Assembly (NCBI GenBank): GCA_026874595.1
Contig: CM049310.1
Coordinates: 47,193,058 to 47,257,057 of the forward strand
Reading direction: 5' to 3'
DNA from: Sipunculus nudus
Taxonomy: Eukaryota; Annelida; Sipuncula; Golfingiida; Sipunculidae
DNA length: 64,000 bases
The translations under genes and the position numbers were made by a program. The notes below the pieces were generated by a model. It worked only from the letters and a program-made list of their open reading frames with translations, had not been told where the DNA came from and ran no database searches. Below are positions 37,401-52,400 of this stretch, piece by piece (within the stretch, counting starts at the first letter, position 1; each line of letters begins with the position of its first letter).

Positions 37401-40400
37401 CAGATTGATTAAAATGATAATATTCAATTCAAATTTAAAATTCTGTTGATGTAACAGAAAAACTAAAGGTACCTTCAAAATGGAAACATGAAATAATGGA
37501 CTCTGATTTAAAACAATATGACTTTTGATTTCCAATACTTTTACTGATGCCAAAACAACAGGACGTCTGAATCTTCTTCAGTGAATGATTATGTATCCCT
37601 TTAGGGTTTATTTGGATCCATTAAATTTCCCAGAACATAACACATCTAGACAAATGTTGGGGAGAGAAAGCTCTGCTTTGAAATGTTCTGAAGTGATAAG
37701 GTGGACACTTTTTTTATGATGATGCATTTCATTTTCAATGCACAAATAAGCCTGAAAGAAAATAATCACTACATTTTAATACTTTGTAGTACCAGTTGTT
37801 CTATAAACAAGAAGATTTTATTATTTTATCCTTGTACATATGTCCTAACACATTTTGCCCAATGACATTTAGTTCTCTGACATTTTGATTTTGGACATTT
37901 TAATCCCATGACATTTTCTTGGGACTCTGACATTTTATCATAACATGTTTTTACTATGACTTTTCATCAAATAGCATATTTCTGTGAAATTTTGTCCCAT
38001 GACATTTTTATCCAATAAAATTTTGTCCTGGGTTACCACACTGAGTCTTACTTGGCACTCATGCGTTGCTGTGAGGCCAGGAGCTGACGGAGCTCGCTCT
38101 GAGCGTGACGATGACTGTCTTCCTGCGTCTGTATCTTCACTTCAAACTCACGGTCTTTCAACTGCTGCTCCCGTTCCATGCACGCAAGCTGAAATTACAT
38201 ATCAGATCACAGATCATTAATTTTATTACTTAAAAGGTAGTTAAAAGGTAATGAGCATATGTACAGAATACAAATTGAATAGATTTATAAGAGGGAATTT
38301 TTATAACTACTGAATATATTTATTAAAATCAAAATTTATATTAAGTAATAATTAAATGCCAATGCTAAATGAGACATCTTATCTTGTCTAATTCTGACAT
38401 CATCAGTCTTTGTAAACAAACATTAATGTGAGTGGTGGTTTTGCTTATGGTGAGGTCCATATGATTTTCAAGAAAATGGAAAACACATCTTTATTCAGAA
38501 TATTATTATTTGCTTATGTTAAAGGGATATGGATTCAAATTGTATATATTTGCAACCACTCAATTCACTTGTATTCCTATTAATATCAGCATATAGTGTC
38601 AATACTCAATGGATTACTCCTACATGGCAAAAACATCCTCCCCCCCTTTCCCAAAACACTTATTTCCAAAGAAACCAAATTATGATAGATCACACATGTG
38701 TTGAGACACATTCACCACAAATTAATCATTATGCAAAAGACAGGGCCATCTACAGGCCAGCCTGGTAACTACAGCCATAAAGAATGATGTGATATGTGAC
38801 ATCCCACTTTAGCTATGACCAGCAACAGGCATGTAGTGCTAACAGGGCACAACCTGCAGCACTGATAGCAATCACAGACATGACAGGTGGGCTGTATGGT
38901 GATGACTAGCAGTGGGTGCACCCCAGGTAAAAATACTCCCCATCCCACCCAATTCTACCCCTTGTTACCATTAAACCAATTCAAAAATCCTCGACTCCGA
39001 AGGCAATTAAGTAGATAATATAAGCAATAAGATAAAATAAGCAATTTCATACAACTTTAAAATTTATTTAAAAATGGATTGTATCAAAACATTATAAAAA
39101 TAAAAATAATAATCATAAATAATAATAATAATTATAATTATAAATATTATTATTATTTTAAATAATATTACTACTTCTAATACTATTATTAATCATAATA
39201 TTTATATTATTATTATTAATAATAATAATGATAATAATAATAACAATGATATAAATAATAGTACAATACATGGACTGTCTTCTGTAATTATTAATTGAAG
39301 ATTTTAAGTGTGAGAGGACTGTTTGATGGGGCAGGGGATTTTGTCTGTGTACACTATTAGGAGGAGTTGAGACCACAGTAATGTAACAGCCACTTGCTGG
39401 GCTCAGCTTACACACAGTTAGCCTGCAGGGCAGCAGCAGCTATAAATACCTCTTTATTAAGCTTCCTGTTGGCAGCATCTCTCTCTTGCTTCAGCTGTTG
39501 AGAGGATCGCTTCATCTCATCCAGCTGCTCTGCCAGCTTCACTCTCTCCTCTGTGGCCATCTCAAACTCCTCGGTCAGCTGTGATATGCTGTCCTTCATG
39601 GATTGTATCTCTGTCTCCAGGTGCTGTTTGTCTTTCTTATGTCTGTAACAGTAGAACAGAAAAATGACAAAGACTATCCTTGACATCATGCAATTCTTAA
39701 CAAGGCCTATAGGCCTAATGTGAACCTGTGCAATGGGACATACATCAGGTATAATGCTTCAGTGCTGGACCATTACTTTTCTAGTACGTACACATGTGAC
39801 ATGTATAGATGTACAATGCAAGTAAAAACATTTTGAAATTGAGTATAAGCACCAATTACATAAAAGTCACCTAGAATACTGGAACTGATGTACACAACAC
39901 AAAATGGTGCACCACCAGTCTTGTTTATGGGCAGCCATCAAAGATGTATGGACATGCATTATTCCAGGCTGATATGTCAAACCACTCCTGAAAAATATGC
40001 AGGAGCATACACTGTGCAAAAATTATTGTAGGTGATGTCAACAGTCTTGTATACAATGAAGCTATCCAAGATGTATACATATGCCCAATTTCATGCTGAT
40101 ATATCAAATCACTCCTGAGAAATAAGCAGGAGCACACATTTGCAAAATTATTGTAGGTGGCGTCACTAGTCTTGTGTACAAGAAAAAGCCATCAAAGATG
40201 CATGGACAGGCCAAAATATCAGGCAGATACATCAAACTTCTTTTGAGTCAGGTACACTGGGCTGACTAAGCAGCTGAGGCAGGCAGTTGCCCCAAGTTAA
40301 CCCTTGACCTGCACTAGGCTGTTATGACTTAACTCTTGACCTGTTGCCTTATCTGATACAGTTGGCAGTCTGCCAAAGCTATGAATTGATATAGACTGAA

Positions 40401-43400
40401 ACTTGTCCTGTTGCCATATCTTAAAGACACAGACACAGTCTTGGCCTATTGGTAAATCTGTTTTCACACACTAAAAGACTGGCTACAATGATTTTTTCAA
40501 GCTGACATATTCATAAGAATTTTTTTATCAAAATGTTTAGGATAATAACAGATGCCTTGGATAATGACAGAGTCATGTGACCAACATTTGCACAAAACTT
40601 GGTGATTCTAGTTTCTGCCTTTTCTGAGATTGTAATGTTAGTTTGCTTTCTTGGCCTAATGACTAAGTTCAAATTCCTTTAACTCAGCTAAATTCATCAG
40701 CACAAACCATTGGAACAAGTTGAGATAGCTCATCTCTGGGACCATTTCTGTGAAATACTGAACAATCTGGCTGGATTGTTTAGTGAGAAGATTTTAAAAG
40801 GTTTCATAGCTTTTCCTCCTTATAATGTAAGATGATGCAGGTGGCGCCACAAAAAGCTAAATTCCATAACATTTGACATGTGATTGATTTTTGCATAAAA
40901 TTTGATGATGGTAGCTGAGAAATTACAGATTAATGAACTGATGACGGACAATGGTGGATGGACATCGCATAAGCACACAGGTTAGCTATAAATCCAAGTT
41001 CATCCTTCATAACATAAATATATAATATTTCTTTAACAGAATATATTTTTTTTTGGTTTAAATCCAGTGTATGGACAGAAAGATAAAAAGCAGCCAGACA
41101 ATGTCCTATGACAAATGGCTACAGGACATAATATCCCCTGTCAAAATTCCACAGGACATCATGTCCCCAAACTAAATGCCAATTGTCATAATGTCCACTG
41201 AAACAATGCCACAGAATATAATGTCCATGGACAAAATGCAATTAGACAATACCGGTATGTCCACAGGACAAAGTCCCCAGACAAAAAGCCACCATACAAT
41301 GTTTCCAGACAAAACGCCACCATGCACATCCAATGACAAATTGCCACATGACATAATGTTAACAGACATAGTGCCAACAGAGATTATGTTATAAAATTTT
41401 ATAAAAATAATGCCCCCTGACATAATGTCACAAAATACCTGAAGTTGTATGAATTAGTATAAATAATTTATAATGAATGCAGACAAATTTTGTTACTGAC
41501 CTAAAGAATAAAATATAATGCACAAAGCTTAATTACAGGCCCTTGAAATCACTGTTTATCATGTATTAATGGTCAGCCAATACAGCCTTATACTACCCAT
41601 AGTACTGTAATAGCCTAATACTACCCATAGTAATATAGATGTATTTATATTACTATGGGTAGTATAAGGCTATATAGGGACCATTTACAGATGTTTAATA
41701 GTGATTTTAAGGGCCTGTGGCTTAATCAAGACTGTCAACAATTTAATCAAGACTAATTTCCTATATTAATATAATTAAGAGAGTACTTTTTATCTGTTTT
41801 TAAAGTTTTAATTCAACTTGATCAATTTAATATACATAATATATAATAAAGATGCAATTTCATCTTTTACATAGTAACTCTTTAAAATTTAAAATGATGA
41901 ATTATTCATGAGTGTTATTATAGCTACATAAATATTTAAGAGATAACCATGATCCAAATACACTTTTATATTAAAAATATTTAAAGCTTAACATACTCGG
42001 CCTCTGACCGACGTAAAGTATTGCTGAGGGAGTCTGCCTTCATTAGGGCCTCGTCTCGGAGTCTCTCTGCCTGACACGCTCGCCGGTTCAAATCATCGTA
42101 CGAGCTGCTTTCCTGGCTGCCCTTGGTCATACCTTCCTGGTAAATCTACATCAAACATGAAATTATAAATTTTATATAAAAAAATATTAAAGTATACAAT
42201 AACATTTTTATATCAAATTTTGAGTATTATCAACCTGACATTATCCAGTTTAGATTTTGAGCCATGATGTGCCAATCTTTTCAATGTAGTGTTTATAACA
42301 TGAAACTCATTAGACCATTAACTTCTTTGGTACAGATGATAATTTTCATTATTTAAGAAAAGGGTATACTATAAACCACTAATATTTATCATATCAATAC
42401 AATTCCAGTAAAATTAACCTCCTGCACAGGCAGACTACTGTGATGGGCAGTGCCCTCTGGGGAGTATTTGGGATACTAGAACTGGAAGATTCTGATGAGA
42501 ATGATGTGAGGGATGGTGCCCCTGTGGAAAAACTATTGTTACTGACTAAGGTTCTGAACCGTTAGTTGCTCAAATAGCCACAGAGAGGAGACTGCCACTT
42601 ATTATTTATTTGACATCTACAGTAACATGAATCTTTATTAGTGACAATAACAAACACAACAAGCACTTTACAGTATATATATTCTACTTGCAGTTAGCCA
42701 ATACAAAAAAAAAAAGACATAAAAACTTACATATATTAACTGTTACGCACACAGAGGCCTAATTACACAGGTGACATTGAAATCATGTGAAATGTATTTT
42801 ATCACCTGTAACAGGTACTAATTATGTTAAGACATCTCATTACCTTTTCCAGCTCTGATTCGACTGCTCTCTTCTCTCTCAGAATGCGCTCCAGCTGAGC
42901 CTGCTTCTCACTGTTGTCCTGTCAAGTACAATACCGGGCTTTATTTAACAGGAAGAAAAACTGGAGAGTCCGCATGTTTAGGTAAAATTTTTGATAGTCA
43001 CATGGGATTTAGGGGTTTCAATAGTTGATTTCTGTAAAATTTGAAGAGTTATGTAAATGGAATCAATATTTTTTTGCATTTTACATCTTATCCTATCATT
43101 AAATGATTATCTGCCATGTCATTATATGATTATCAGTTGAAAATGAAAAACAAGGGTCAGCTATCAGTTCTCAGCCCAATGTTTAAGAGTTAACTGGTTT
43201 TGTATGAGTTAGTCGAAAATGGTCAGTGATTGCTACAAGAAACAGCTTCAATTCTCACAATCCTAAAACCAGAATTTTTTGCATACTATCAGATGCTGGG
43301 ACGCCCAGAACAAAGCATCAGAAGGGTTTTCAAGCATCACAGATGCCTATCCTCACATTACTGATTGCCCTGACAATCGGAGTTACTTCAAACCAAACAC

Positions 43401-46400
43401 ATAGTACAATATGCCAACATAAAGTACAATATGCAAAAACATAGAACAATACACAAACACATCCAAATTAAGTACCCAGGCTAGTCATGATTCTTTTAAC
43501 ATTAACTGCATCAGAACAATGCATCATGTCACATTTAAACTGTCAAAATAATGCTATTTATTCAGTTACTTATTATATCTATTTAAATTTTATTTATAAA
43601 TCAAAGAATCTACTTTTCATGTTTTAAGTTCCTACAAGTCAAAGCATAGTACTTGACATAACCATATATCAACCTTGAATTATCACTCATTATTAAAGTC
43701 AAATGTCATAAACAATACATACAGACAGACAAGTCAGAATTTCAAGTCTGTTTAATTATTCTGAATTTGTGTATTTTTTAGAACAAATACCTGTTGTTTG
43801 CTTTATATTTTTGTGAGGTTAACATTTTACATATTTTACTTTTTCAGTGCCAGAGATTGGTTTTATGATCTCATGATAAAGTACTCTACACAGAGTAGAT
43901 CGTTTATTGTATGAATTATTTAATGTTTGAAAAAATCTTTACAATTTGAGAAGGACCCTGGTAATATTGAACAAGTGGAATTTCTTGTTCAGTTTAGGTA
44001 GTTAATGTAATTTATACTATTCATAATATTGATCTTTGACTTATGGACAAAATAAAAGATGTGTTAATGTTGATTATATTCAAATTTTGCCATGCAACAT
44101 TCAAGTATAGATAATGGTGTGTCTTATTCATGAAGCTTTTATTTTCACAATAATTTCCCCTTTGCAAATATCGCAAATTTGAAAGCCTCATGAACAAAAG
44201 GCCCACCGCAGTACATTGTATAAGCTGGATTGTAGTGATAGCTGTACATATAAAGGCAGGCGCGGATCCAGGGGGGGGGGGGGGTTGGTGCGGAGGGGGT
44301 TTGGGTCTCGAGACCCCCCCACCTCCGCTCTAAACCAACAACCTTCTTTTAGACAAATCTTATGCATGCATGGGTTTTTTGGGGTCGAGACCCCCCCCCC
44401 CTGCTCTTAACCAACAACCTTTTTAAGACAATTTTTATACATGACACCTGTTGACCCTTCCCTGCAAAAAATCCTGGATCTGCACCTGTGCTGATAGCTG
44501 TCAATGCATATTCACAATCTGGATAAGGGTTATGAACTTTTTCCAAGTACATTTTTATGATCTTTTATGTGACATGTTCTTAATATTTTGTGATGTCATA
44601 CTCTGTGTCTGTTGGCACCTAATGATGTAAACCTTCATGTTCATTGTAAGACATTTGAAACTCCAACATTTTTATCCTTCTAGCCATCCCTGAGTCGAAG
44701 CATGTCCTCATAAAACCAGTTTGATACATGATGGACATTCTTTTTATAAGTGTTTATCTAAGTACACATGTTCATGGGTAATCTGGATTTTTGTACACTG
44801 TAAATATATGAGTAGACACAAACCATTTCCAGAGCATGTATTTCCTCCATCAGTTTAGTCAGGTTTTCATTACACTGGACCTTCACAGCATCCACCTGTA
44901 ATACAAAAATATGTACAGAGACTTGGACTTAATAACACTTGACTCTCACAGCTTCCATCTGGAATACACAAATTACATATAGATGTTACATATAGATACC
45001 AGACCTTTGTAAAACTGCAAGTATTTTCTCTTTTTTTTCCCTTTACTGATATTCATGTCGACTTTTTAACAAATATTCATGTAAAAACTTCTGTTTACTT
45101 TTCATTCTTAAAAAACTTAATAGTGTTTGCATGTATTAAGCTTCTGAAAAATGTATTAATAAAAAGTCTCCCCTAATTTGTTAACAATAAATATAACACG
45201 AATAAAATTAAAAATATGAGTATGCTGTGAAGCGATGGACAGTACTGACTTTCTTTGTCTACAAGCAGCAAGGGCTAAGCAACAGTCTGTGCATCAGTTG
45301 AAACTGATACTACCTAGAACCATAATCTGTAAGAACATTGACTGTGCATTGAGTAATGAAAACAAGACAATGAGAATAGTTAGTTTAGTGAGACTGTATC
45401 ATGTGTTGTACCTCTTTTCTGGTGCGTGCTCCCGCCTCATCCAGAATTTCACTGATTGCTGTTTGTAATCTTACTACCTCCTCTTCCTTCTGTTTCTCCC
45501 TCATCAGAGCCTGTAAAAAATGTTATAAAGTATAATAAAGCTGCCAAACTTATACTCTGTTAATGAGATATATAGCAAAAGAAGAAGATATCTCTAGACC
45601 ACAGCAAAATGGTCGTCACATGGAAACCATCATGGGATGGACCATTCAAGCTGGAATAGTAAATAATTAGACAAGAGCTCAGCTATGTTAATCATTGCAT
45701 ACTGATTATTTGTAATTAAAGGAGTGGGGACACAGGATAGTGTTTCTGGTACTTGACACTTATGCTGCAGTTCCACAAGTAATATCACCTATGTACTGAA
45801 AGGAATACCCTTGTTTCAAGGCAGCATTATTAAACATACAGGGACTAAATATCAGCTGTTTAATATTCTATTCAACATACAGCCTTAATTGCACTACATG
45901 AGTGTTAACACCTCTTTCATCAAGCAGAAAAGGTTACAAAAACCAGCTGATATAACATTCTTATATTCACAGGTATTCTGCACCGTGGCAACAAGTGGAT
46001 ATATGAGAAAACAATACTTCAGTCCAAATATTAATGCCGTATAAGGAGCAGAAAAGTTACATTTTTTTTCAGTGCAGCTTACTATACCAATAGTCAACCT
46101 TTAAATGTAAAAATGCATAATTTTCAACAATTCAGCATCTAAAGAAAGATATTCTATTTAAGATTCTTATAACATTCCTAAATAGTTGGTTATCTTTTTT
46201 TACTTGTGATGATGTAGGACCCATTTTGAATAAAAAATAAATTTAAATAAAGAAGATCTGACCTGGTCCCTCTCCATGACGGCGTTCTCAACCATCTGGA
46301 CGCTGTCACGAACTTGCATCACTGACTCATATTCCTTCTGCTCGTGCTCAGTGCTGTCAAAATAAAAATATGATTTAATTAGTATGAATACAAGTGTAAA

Positions 46401-49400
46401 ATATACTGGTCCATGTCAAAAACTAAACAGCACTCTGATAGCACATACCTCTATATAAAGGTATAAATTCTTGTATATATGCAAAACTTAAGTATAACCT
46501 GCAAATGGTTATGACCGATCACCCTTGATGGCGATGTATATGCTAAAAATTCCAAAATTTTACCTCTAATGCTATCAGTGGTTATATAAGTGGAACCAAT
46601 TTCAAAAATAATGTACGAGACCATTTATCATCCTGTAACTGTGTCTAGATCCAAATTCAACAACTCTCTAAAACTTGTGTTTGAGCAGCTACTCACATAT
46701 TCATCCACTACTCACCTTCTGCTCTGGGCTTTAGTCAGGTCCTTCTCCAGCTGGTTCTTCTCTCTCACAGCCTCGGCCAGCTCATTCTTGGTGGCTGTCA
46801 GCCTGTTATGACGACAAACAACTCTCTAACAATACCTCAGTGATAACAGAAGCAAGTAATGTATTTAAATTTGGTCATTTAGCTGAGTTGTTCTTTTCCT
46901 GTGTTTAAATTTATGTGCATAAAAAATCTGTAAAATTTATATGCTCTGAATTAAATACACTATATCATATTGCTGAAATCCCTGAATTTACTGCGTACCT
47001 GCTCTCCACTTCCTGCAACTGATCCTTGAGTCGTTCCAGTTTTCCTTCTTTACTCTCATCTCTGCCTGCCAGCACCGAACGCTCTTGTTCCTATAAAGAA
47101 GAAATTGATAAATAAAAATAATCAATAGAGAGTTATTATCAATGTTTTCATATGGCTCCTTTCTGAGCCCATCTTTATATAAATAAACTAATTTTAAATA
47201 CTGTCAGACCGTAAGGCTAAAATAAAACATACATCCTCATGAAGGGTGGAACTGTAAAGAAAAAAATATAAATCTGGCTTTTAAACTTGTGATCAGAGTA
47301 AAATATATTCATGTTTGTTTGAAAATTCTTAATGCCCTTATAGAGCTTCTTTGCATCAAGATGTGCATCAGTATTTTACATTTTATCACATTAATCACTT
47401 TTATAGTTGAACAAATTATTGTCTGAATCAACAGGAATGACAATCCAGCATGACATACTTTGTGGACTAGTTCATTGCGAAGCTGCTCTAAGGTTGACCT
47501 TAGATCTGTGACTTGTATCTTTGCTGCTTTCTCTTCGTTGCGACTGTGACGTAGTTCTTCCCTAAGCTTGTCCATCTCAGCAGTCATGTCATTCACTGTT
47601 TTTGAGTACTGACCTTTGACCTGCAACCACCAGAATAAATTTTTATTGATTAACATATATGTCAAGCAGAACCTGTCAGAAGATACAAAAGTAGGTCTGT
47701 AATGATACACCAATGTACTGCTTCATCGTAATACAAAGTAAAACAATATATCAGTATCATCAGGGGGCCTGGACAGCTGAGCGGTAAAACGCTCAGTCTT
47801 CTCCACTGGCTACCCGGGCTCCATCCAAGGTGCTGCCATAAGAGTGGGTTGTAGTGGCCAATCCAAGGTCAGTGGTTCTCTCCGGGTTCTCCAGCTTCCT
47901 CCATCACTCTTACTACAATCTTCAACTCTACCAGATTTTTTATTTTCACCTTAAAATCTTAAAACTGTACACTGACTCAATCTGTCAAACTTTATCGTTG
48001 CTGAGTGTGACAGTGTGGGCTGGATTTTCCGGAGACCTGTGACTGGCTCGAGCGCTGACTTCACCTTCAGTTAGTCAGTCAGTATCATCAGGTGCCCCTG
48101 TATCAGTACATGGATGTTACTGGATCACTACATGGAAAGCCACTAGAGGTTTAAAGGGGTCTATTCTGATAACTGACGTCTATTAACTAAAGATAATCCC
48201 TTGAACCATTTGTATAAATAAGCCAGAAAAAGCTGATCATACCACACACAGTCTGTCAATTTTTTTTATCTCCATGTATTTGTAACATGTGGGTGGCCCA
48301 ACAGAATAATCCAAACACATTCAACAACGACACCTGGTGACAAGTCAGATAAACCAGTTTTGCAAAGGGCTTTTGCAACTAGTGACCTTTAAACCATTGC
48401 ACAAACTAGAATACAGGTAGTCGATAAGCTACTATGTGTATCCGCTGAAATCAGAGTGGGACGGGTGAAGTGAGGCATGGATTGAGTGTAAAGGGAAATA
48501 GAGTGAGTTGTGTTGCATAATAGCGTGGAAGTCTGCAGCTGAAATTGGTATGAAGGTGGTGCCACCTGCCATAAAATCGAGAAAGCTATCTAAGATGTAT
48601 ATACATGCCAAATTTTAGGCAGAAAGTCAAACCACTGTCTAGATATGAGTGATTTTATCCCATGGCAGACAAACAGACAGACGCCCTGCAAAAATGGTTG
48701 CAGGTGGCGCCACCAGTTTTGCATATGACAAAGAGCTATGTTAGATCTATACATATGCAACATTTCATGAGGATACGTCAAACCAGTCCTGAGATATAAG
48801 CCTGGATAACTGCAGCCTGAATGTGAAAGTAGGTGGTGCCACCTGTCATAAAATCAAGAAAGCTATCCAGGATGAATACACAAGCAAAATTTCAGTTGGA
48901 TAAGTCCAACCACTGCAGAGATATGAGTGATTTTATCCCAAGGCAAATGAACAGATGGACAGTATGCAAAAATGGTTGCAGGTGGCACCACCATTTTTAT
49001 GTATATTGTAAAGCTATCCAAGGGCTACATTTGTGCAAAATTTTTAGCCTGATTGGTCAAACGAGTCCCAAGATATGTTGGTTAATGTGTCAAAACAGAC
49101 ACACAGATAGATGCACTAGAGAGAGGAAAGGTCAGAGGTCAACGCAAAATATTTTGGCACCAGTTCACATTACGCTCAATTAGCAGCGGCCAGGCTATGC
49201 TCAATTAATCACTACACTACCCGCGCTGCATTAAACCGCAGTTGCCGGTCAGGTTTGGCCACCAGGCGTCACTGTCTATGTGATATTCCCCTTGCGTTAT
49301 ATTTAACCAAACACATTGCAGGTATCCCCAGCACAAACGGATGTTGTTCGAGGTACCGGTCACTTTACACTGCTGTGCAAAACACTTGGTAGCACAGACT

Positions 49401-52400
49401 TCTTACACCTCCACTGGAATACACATGATGCAATTGTCAGCTGTCAACACAGTCAGTATACTGACTTGCCTGAGGTCAGTTATCCCCTACTGTCTGCTGT
49501 TTCCTGTATTGAATGCCGCACGAGCTTTTCCCGCATAGCTATGTTTGTTTACACGCATGCTAAGCCAATCAGATTCTTCTACCAGTTCTGCAGATTTTTT
49601 TAAACGCAGAGCCAATCAGATTTTACATTATCCAGCGCAAACTGACAGTGTGTTGCCAAACCTGAAAACTCCTGCTATTTCTCACAGCATGTGAGTGAAA
49701 GGTCACGGGGTTGGGAGGTCACGCGCTGTTTAGAGTGTACAGTTCACATGTGACCTGATAATCGTGTAAAGTTTCAGAAAAATCTGTCCAGTAGTCTCAG
49801 AATTCTTTCTGGAATCGAACGCGGGGGCGGTGGAACCCGGTCAATTACATAGTATCCGCAAAACAAAGTTTGGCGGATACAATTAAACCTAATACTGTTG
49901 CATGGTTTTTCTGTTATTCAACAATGGCTTATGTCTTATGTTTACTAACAGATTGTGGATAAACAAGCACTTACATCCATCACTAAGGCATCACTGGAAC
50001 TTTTCTGAACAGGAATTACACACAGTCCATTAATAAGAACACAGAGTTAGCCAGAAATCACATGAACTCTACAGCAAATGAAAGTGAATGGCTGGCTATA
50101 AATTTCAAAATAAACTTCAAACTGACCTGAGATGCCTGAGCTTCCAGGGCCTGTAACCTGGGGCTGAATTGCTGTTCCTGTCAATCAAACATAAAATGTC
50201 AATCAAGTCAGTGGGATAATTACAGACCATTCAATATAATATCAACATCTTTACAGCAAGAAATCCAGAATTTTTTAAAGTAAACTATGAAAACATTTCA
50301 TAAAACAGTTATTTAAGGGTAACTGTATACCTGTGTCCATGATAGATATGTGATCTTTAGACTTGGACAAATTTTTAGCTCTTGCATATTTCTGCATGAT
50401 TAATCATATTGAAATAAGGTGGAACAATTGAGCAAACTGTTATCTTAAAACTGTCTATAAGGATTGTATCATGACTGCCTGTGATAAATCTATCAATTTT
50501 TTTTTTTTTAATTCTATTCTTAAAATGACATACAGTTCAAATTTCCTTTCAATTCTCTGACATATGGCTGACCAGGTGCTTGGAACCCAAATTTCTATGA
50601 GGTAAGATCATTTTTAAAACTGTTTATAACTTATGATTTACCCTGATTTGTTCATTGTTAATTATTTATGATTTACCCTGAGTTGCTCTTCCAGCCTATC
50701 CACCTCCTGTGTTGATGCCTGCCACATTTCCATGGCAGACTCCTTCTCCTGTTAAAATAAAAAGTCAAGCCTACTCAGTAGTGATACTCCTCACAATAAA
50801 TATATACTATAATTGACAGTGATACCACTTGACTTTTGTCAGACACCACTTCTGTTGCCATGCCTCAAAAATGCCCATGTTTAATCTTGAACTGTTGGGG
50901 ACCATACCAGGTGTGTCAAAAAAGGGTCATTTCTACTGACATTGCAAATCATTTTCGGTATTAAATCTGTAAAATCTGACACAATCCCCCTTGAAGAAGG
51001 ATTGAAGTGATTTTTTTGCTTATATTTATTATGCAGTCTCATATGCTCCCTGTTCTGGTTTCCTATAAACACACCAGGTGACACCACCAGCAAGAGGGCA
51101 GCTGTAAACATCCTTGAAAAATAAAAGTTAGTTCATTCCTGCTTGTGGCTTAAGAGGCCTGTGTAGACAGGTGTAGAATATTACTGTATAGACTTTACTG
51201 GGTCCTGTACCTGTAGCGCCATCTGTAGTTGTCGCTGAAGATTATGCAGCACCTGGTCTTCCCCGGCGTAGGTTATGTCGCTTTCACTTCCTGCGTAACC
51301 ATCCAATTGAGACTGTACATTTTCTTTGAGCTCTCTAGTGAGCCTGCCAGTGGAAAAAGAGATATTTCACATAACTCATATTTAAGATTTTTACATTATA
51401 AACATATATTGGAAATTCCTACAATGAAGTGTGCATAAATTCAACTTTATGTTTACATAAACTTTAAACATTTTGGTTAGGTAACCACTTCCCTCTTTTT
51501 TAAAAATATATGTACTTCTTTGTATCACACAATGCACGTATGATCTACGGGCACTCCTGCAGGATGCAAGTCTGGTACTTTTCCGTCAGCTCTGCATTGT
51601 ATTCCTGTCATCATGATGGGTGAGCAAACTCAGGGTTACTTAGACACACTAGCACAATCATAGAAACATAATTGTTCAACAACTAGATAATTTCCTGTGT
51701 TGTAATTTTCAAATATCCCCAAAAATTTGACCTGCAAATTTATTTATGTTTTAGGTGTAGGATATTTAGAATTAATATGGTGCTATGGGCAAAATCAAGT
51801 ACACAGGAGGACTGGAACTGATTTTCAGTTTGTGTGCATACAGAACATTTCATAAGTACAGGTATTTGGTAATGCCATGATCAGTGAATATTTGGACGGG
51901 AACACAATGACAACTTACCTCTGGTTTTCAGCCACAAGTTTGTCAACCTGGCTCCTGAGTTCATGGACTTCTCCCTGAAAATTACAGTACACAGAATATT
52001 TAAATGGCAGCTGTCCACTGATTACAACTGAAGTCTCTTTGTCTGGATTGCTCCTTGTCTCTACTGACTATAAATAAAGTAAATGGATAACATGAAAAAA
52101 AATACACAGAGTTATGATACTTCATTCAAACAGATGAAGGTATGCACTTGACATTTAGGTCAACAAGAGGAATTATATTTTGGACACATCACCTAAAAAA
52201 AAATATTCAACTTTTTAGTCAGCACTGCAGGATGCAGAAAACAATTGACCATCTGCTTTTATATTCATGCCATAGATGTTAGGTAATGTATAAAGACTGT
52301 TACATTAAGCAGTTACAGAGAAATAATGAAATACTGTACCCTTTGTTTTCCCAAGTCATCTTTCAGGGACGTAATAGTTGCATCATATTCAATAAGTAAA

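Larger units (their letters stand above)
39643..41996. other. SCLT1 intron 17, repeat-rich
   Basis: Holds three tandem units of the GGTGGCGCCACC family, a GGACATAATGTCC array and a palindromic MITE, each listed separately. No exon seen. Confidence 0.7.

Noticed and set aside
51553-51604. SCLT1-like pseudo-exon reading EYNAELTEKYQTCILQECP on the minus strand
   Set aside because: It has an AG before it, but its phase does not match exon 5, it runs into TAG with no donor, and exon 5 joins exon 6 perfectly without it.
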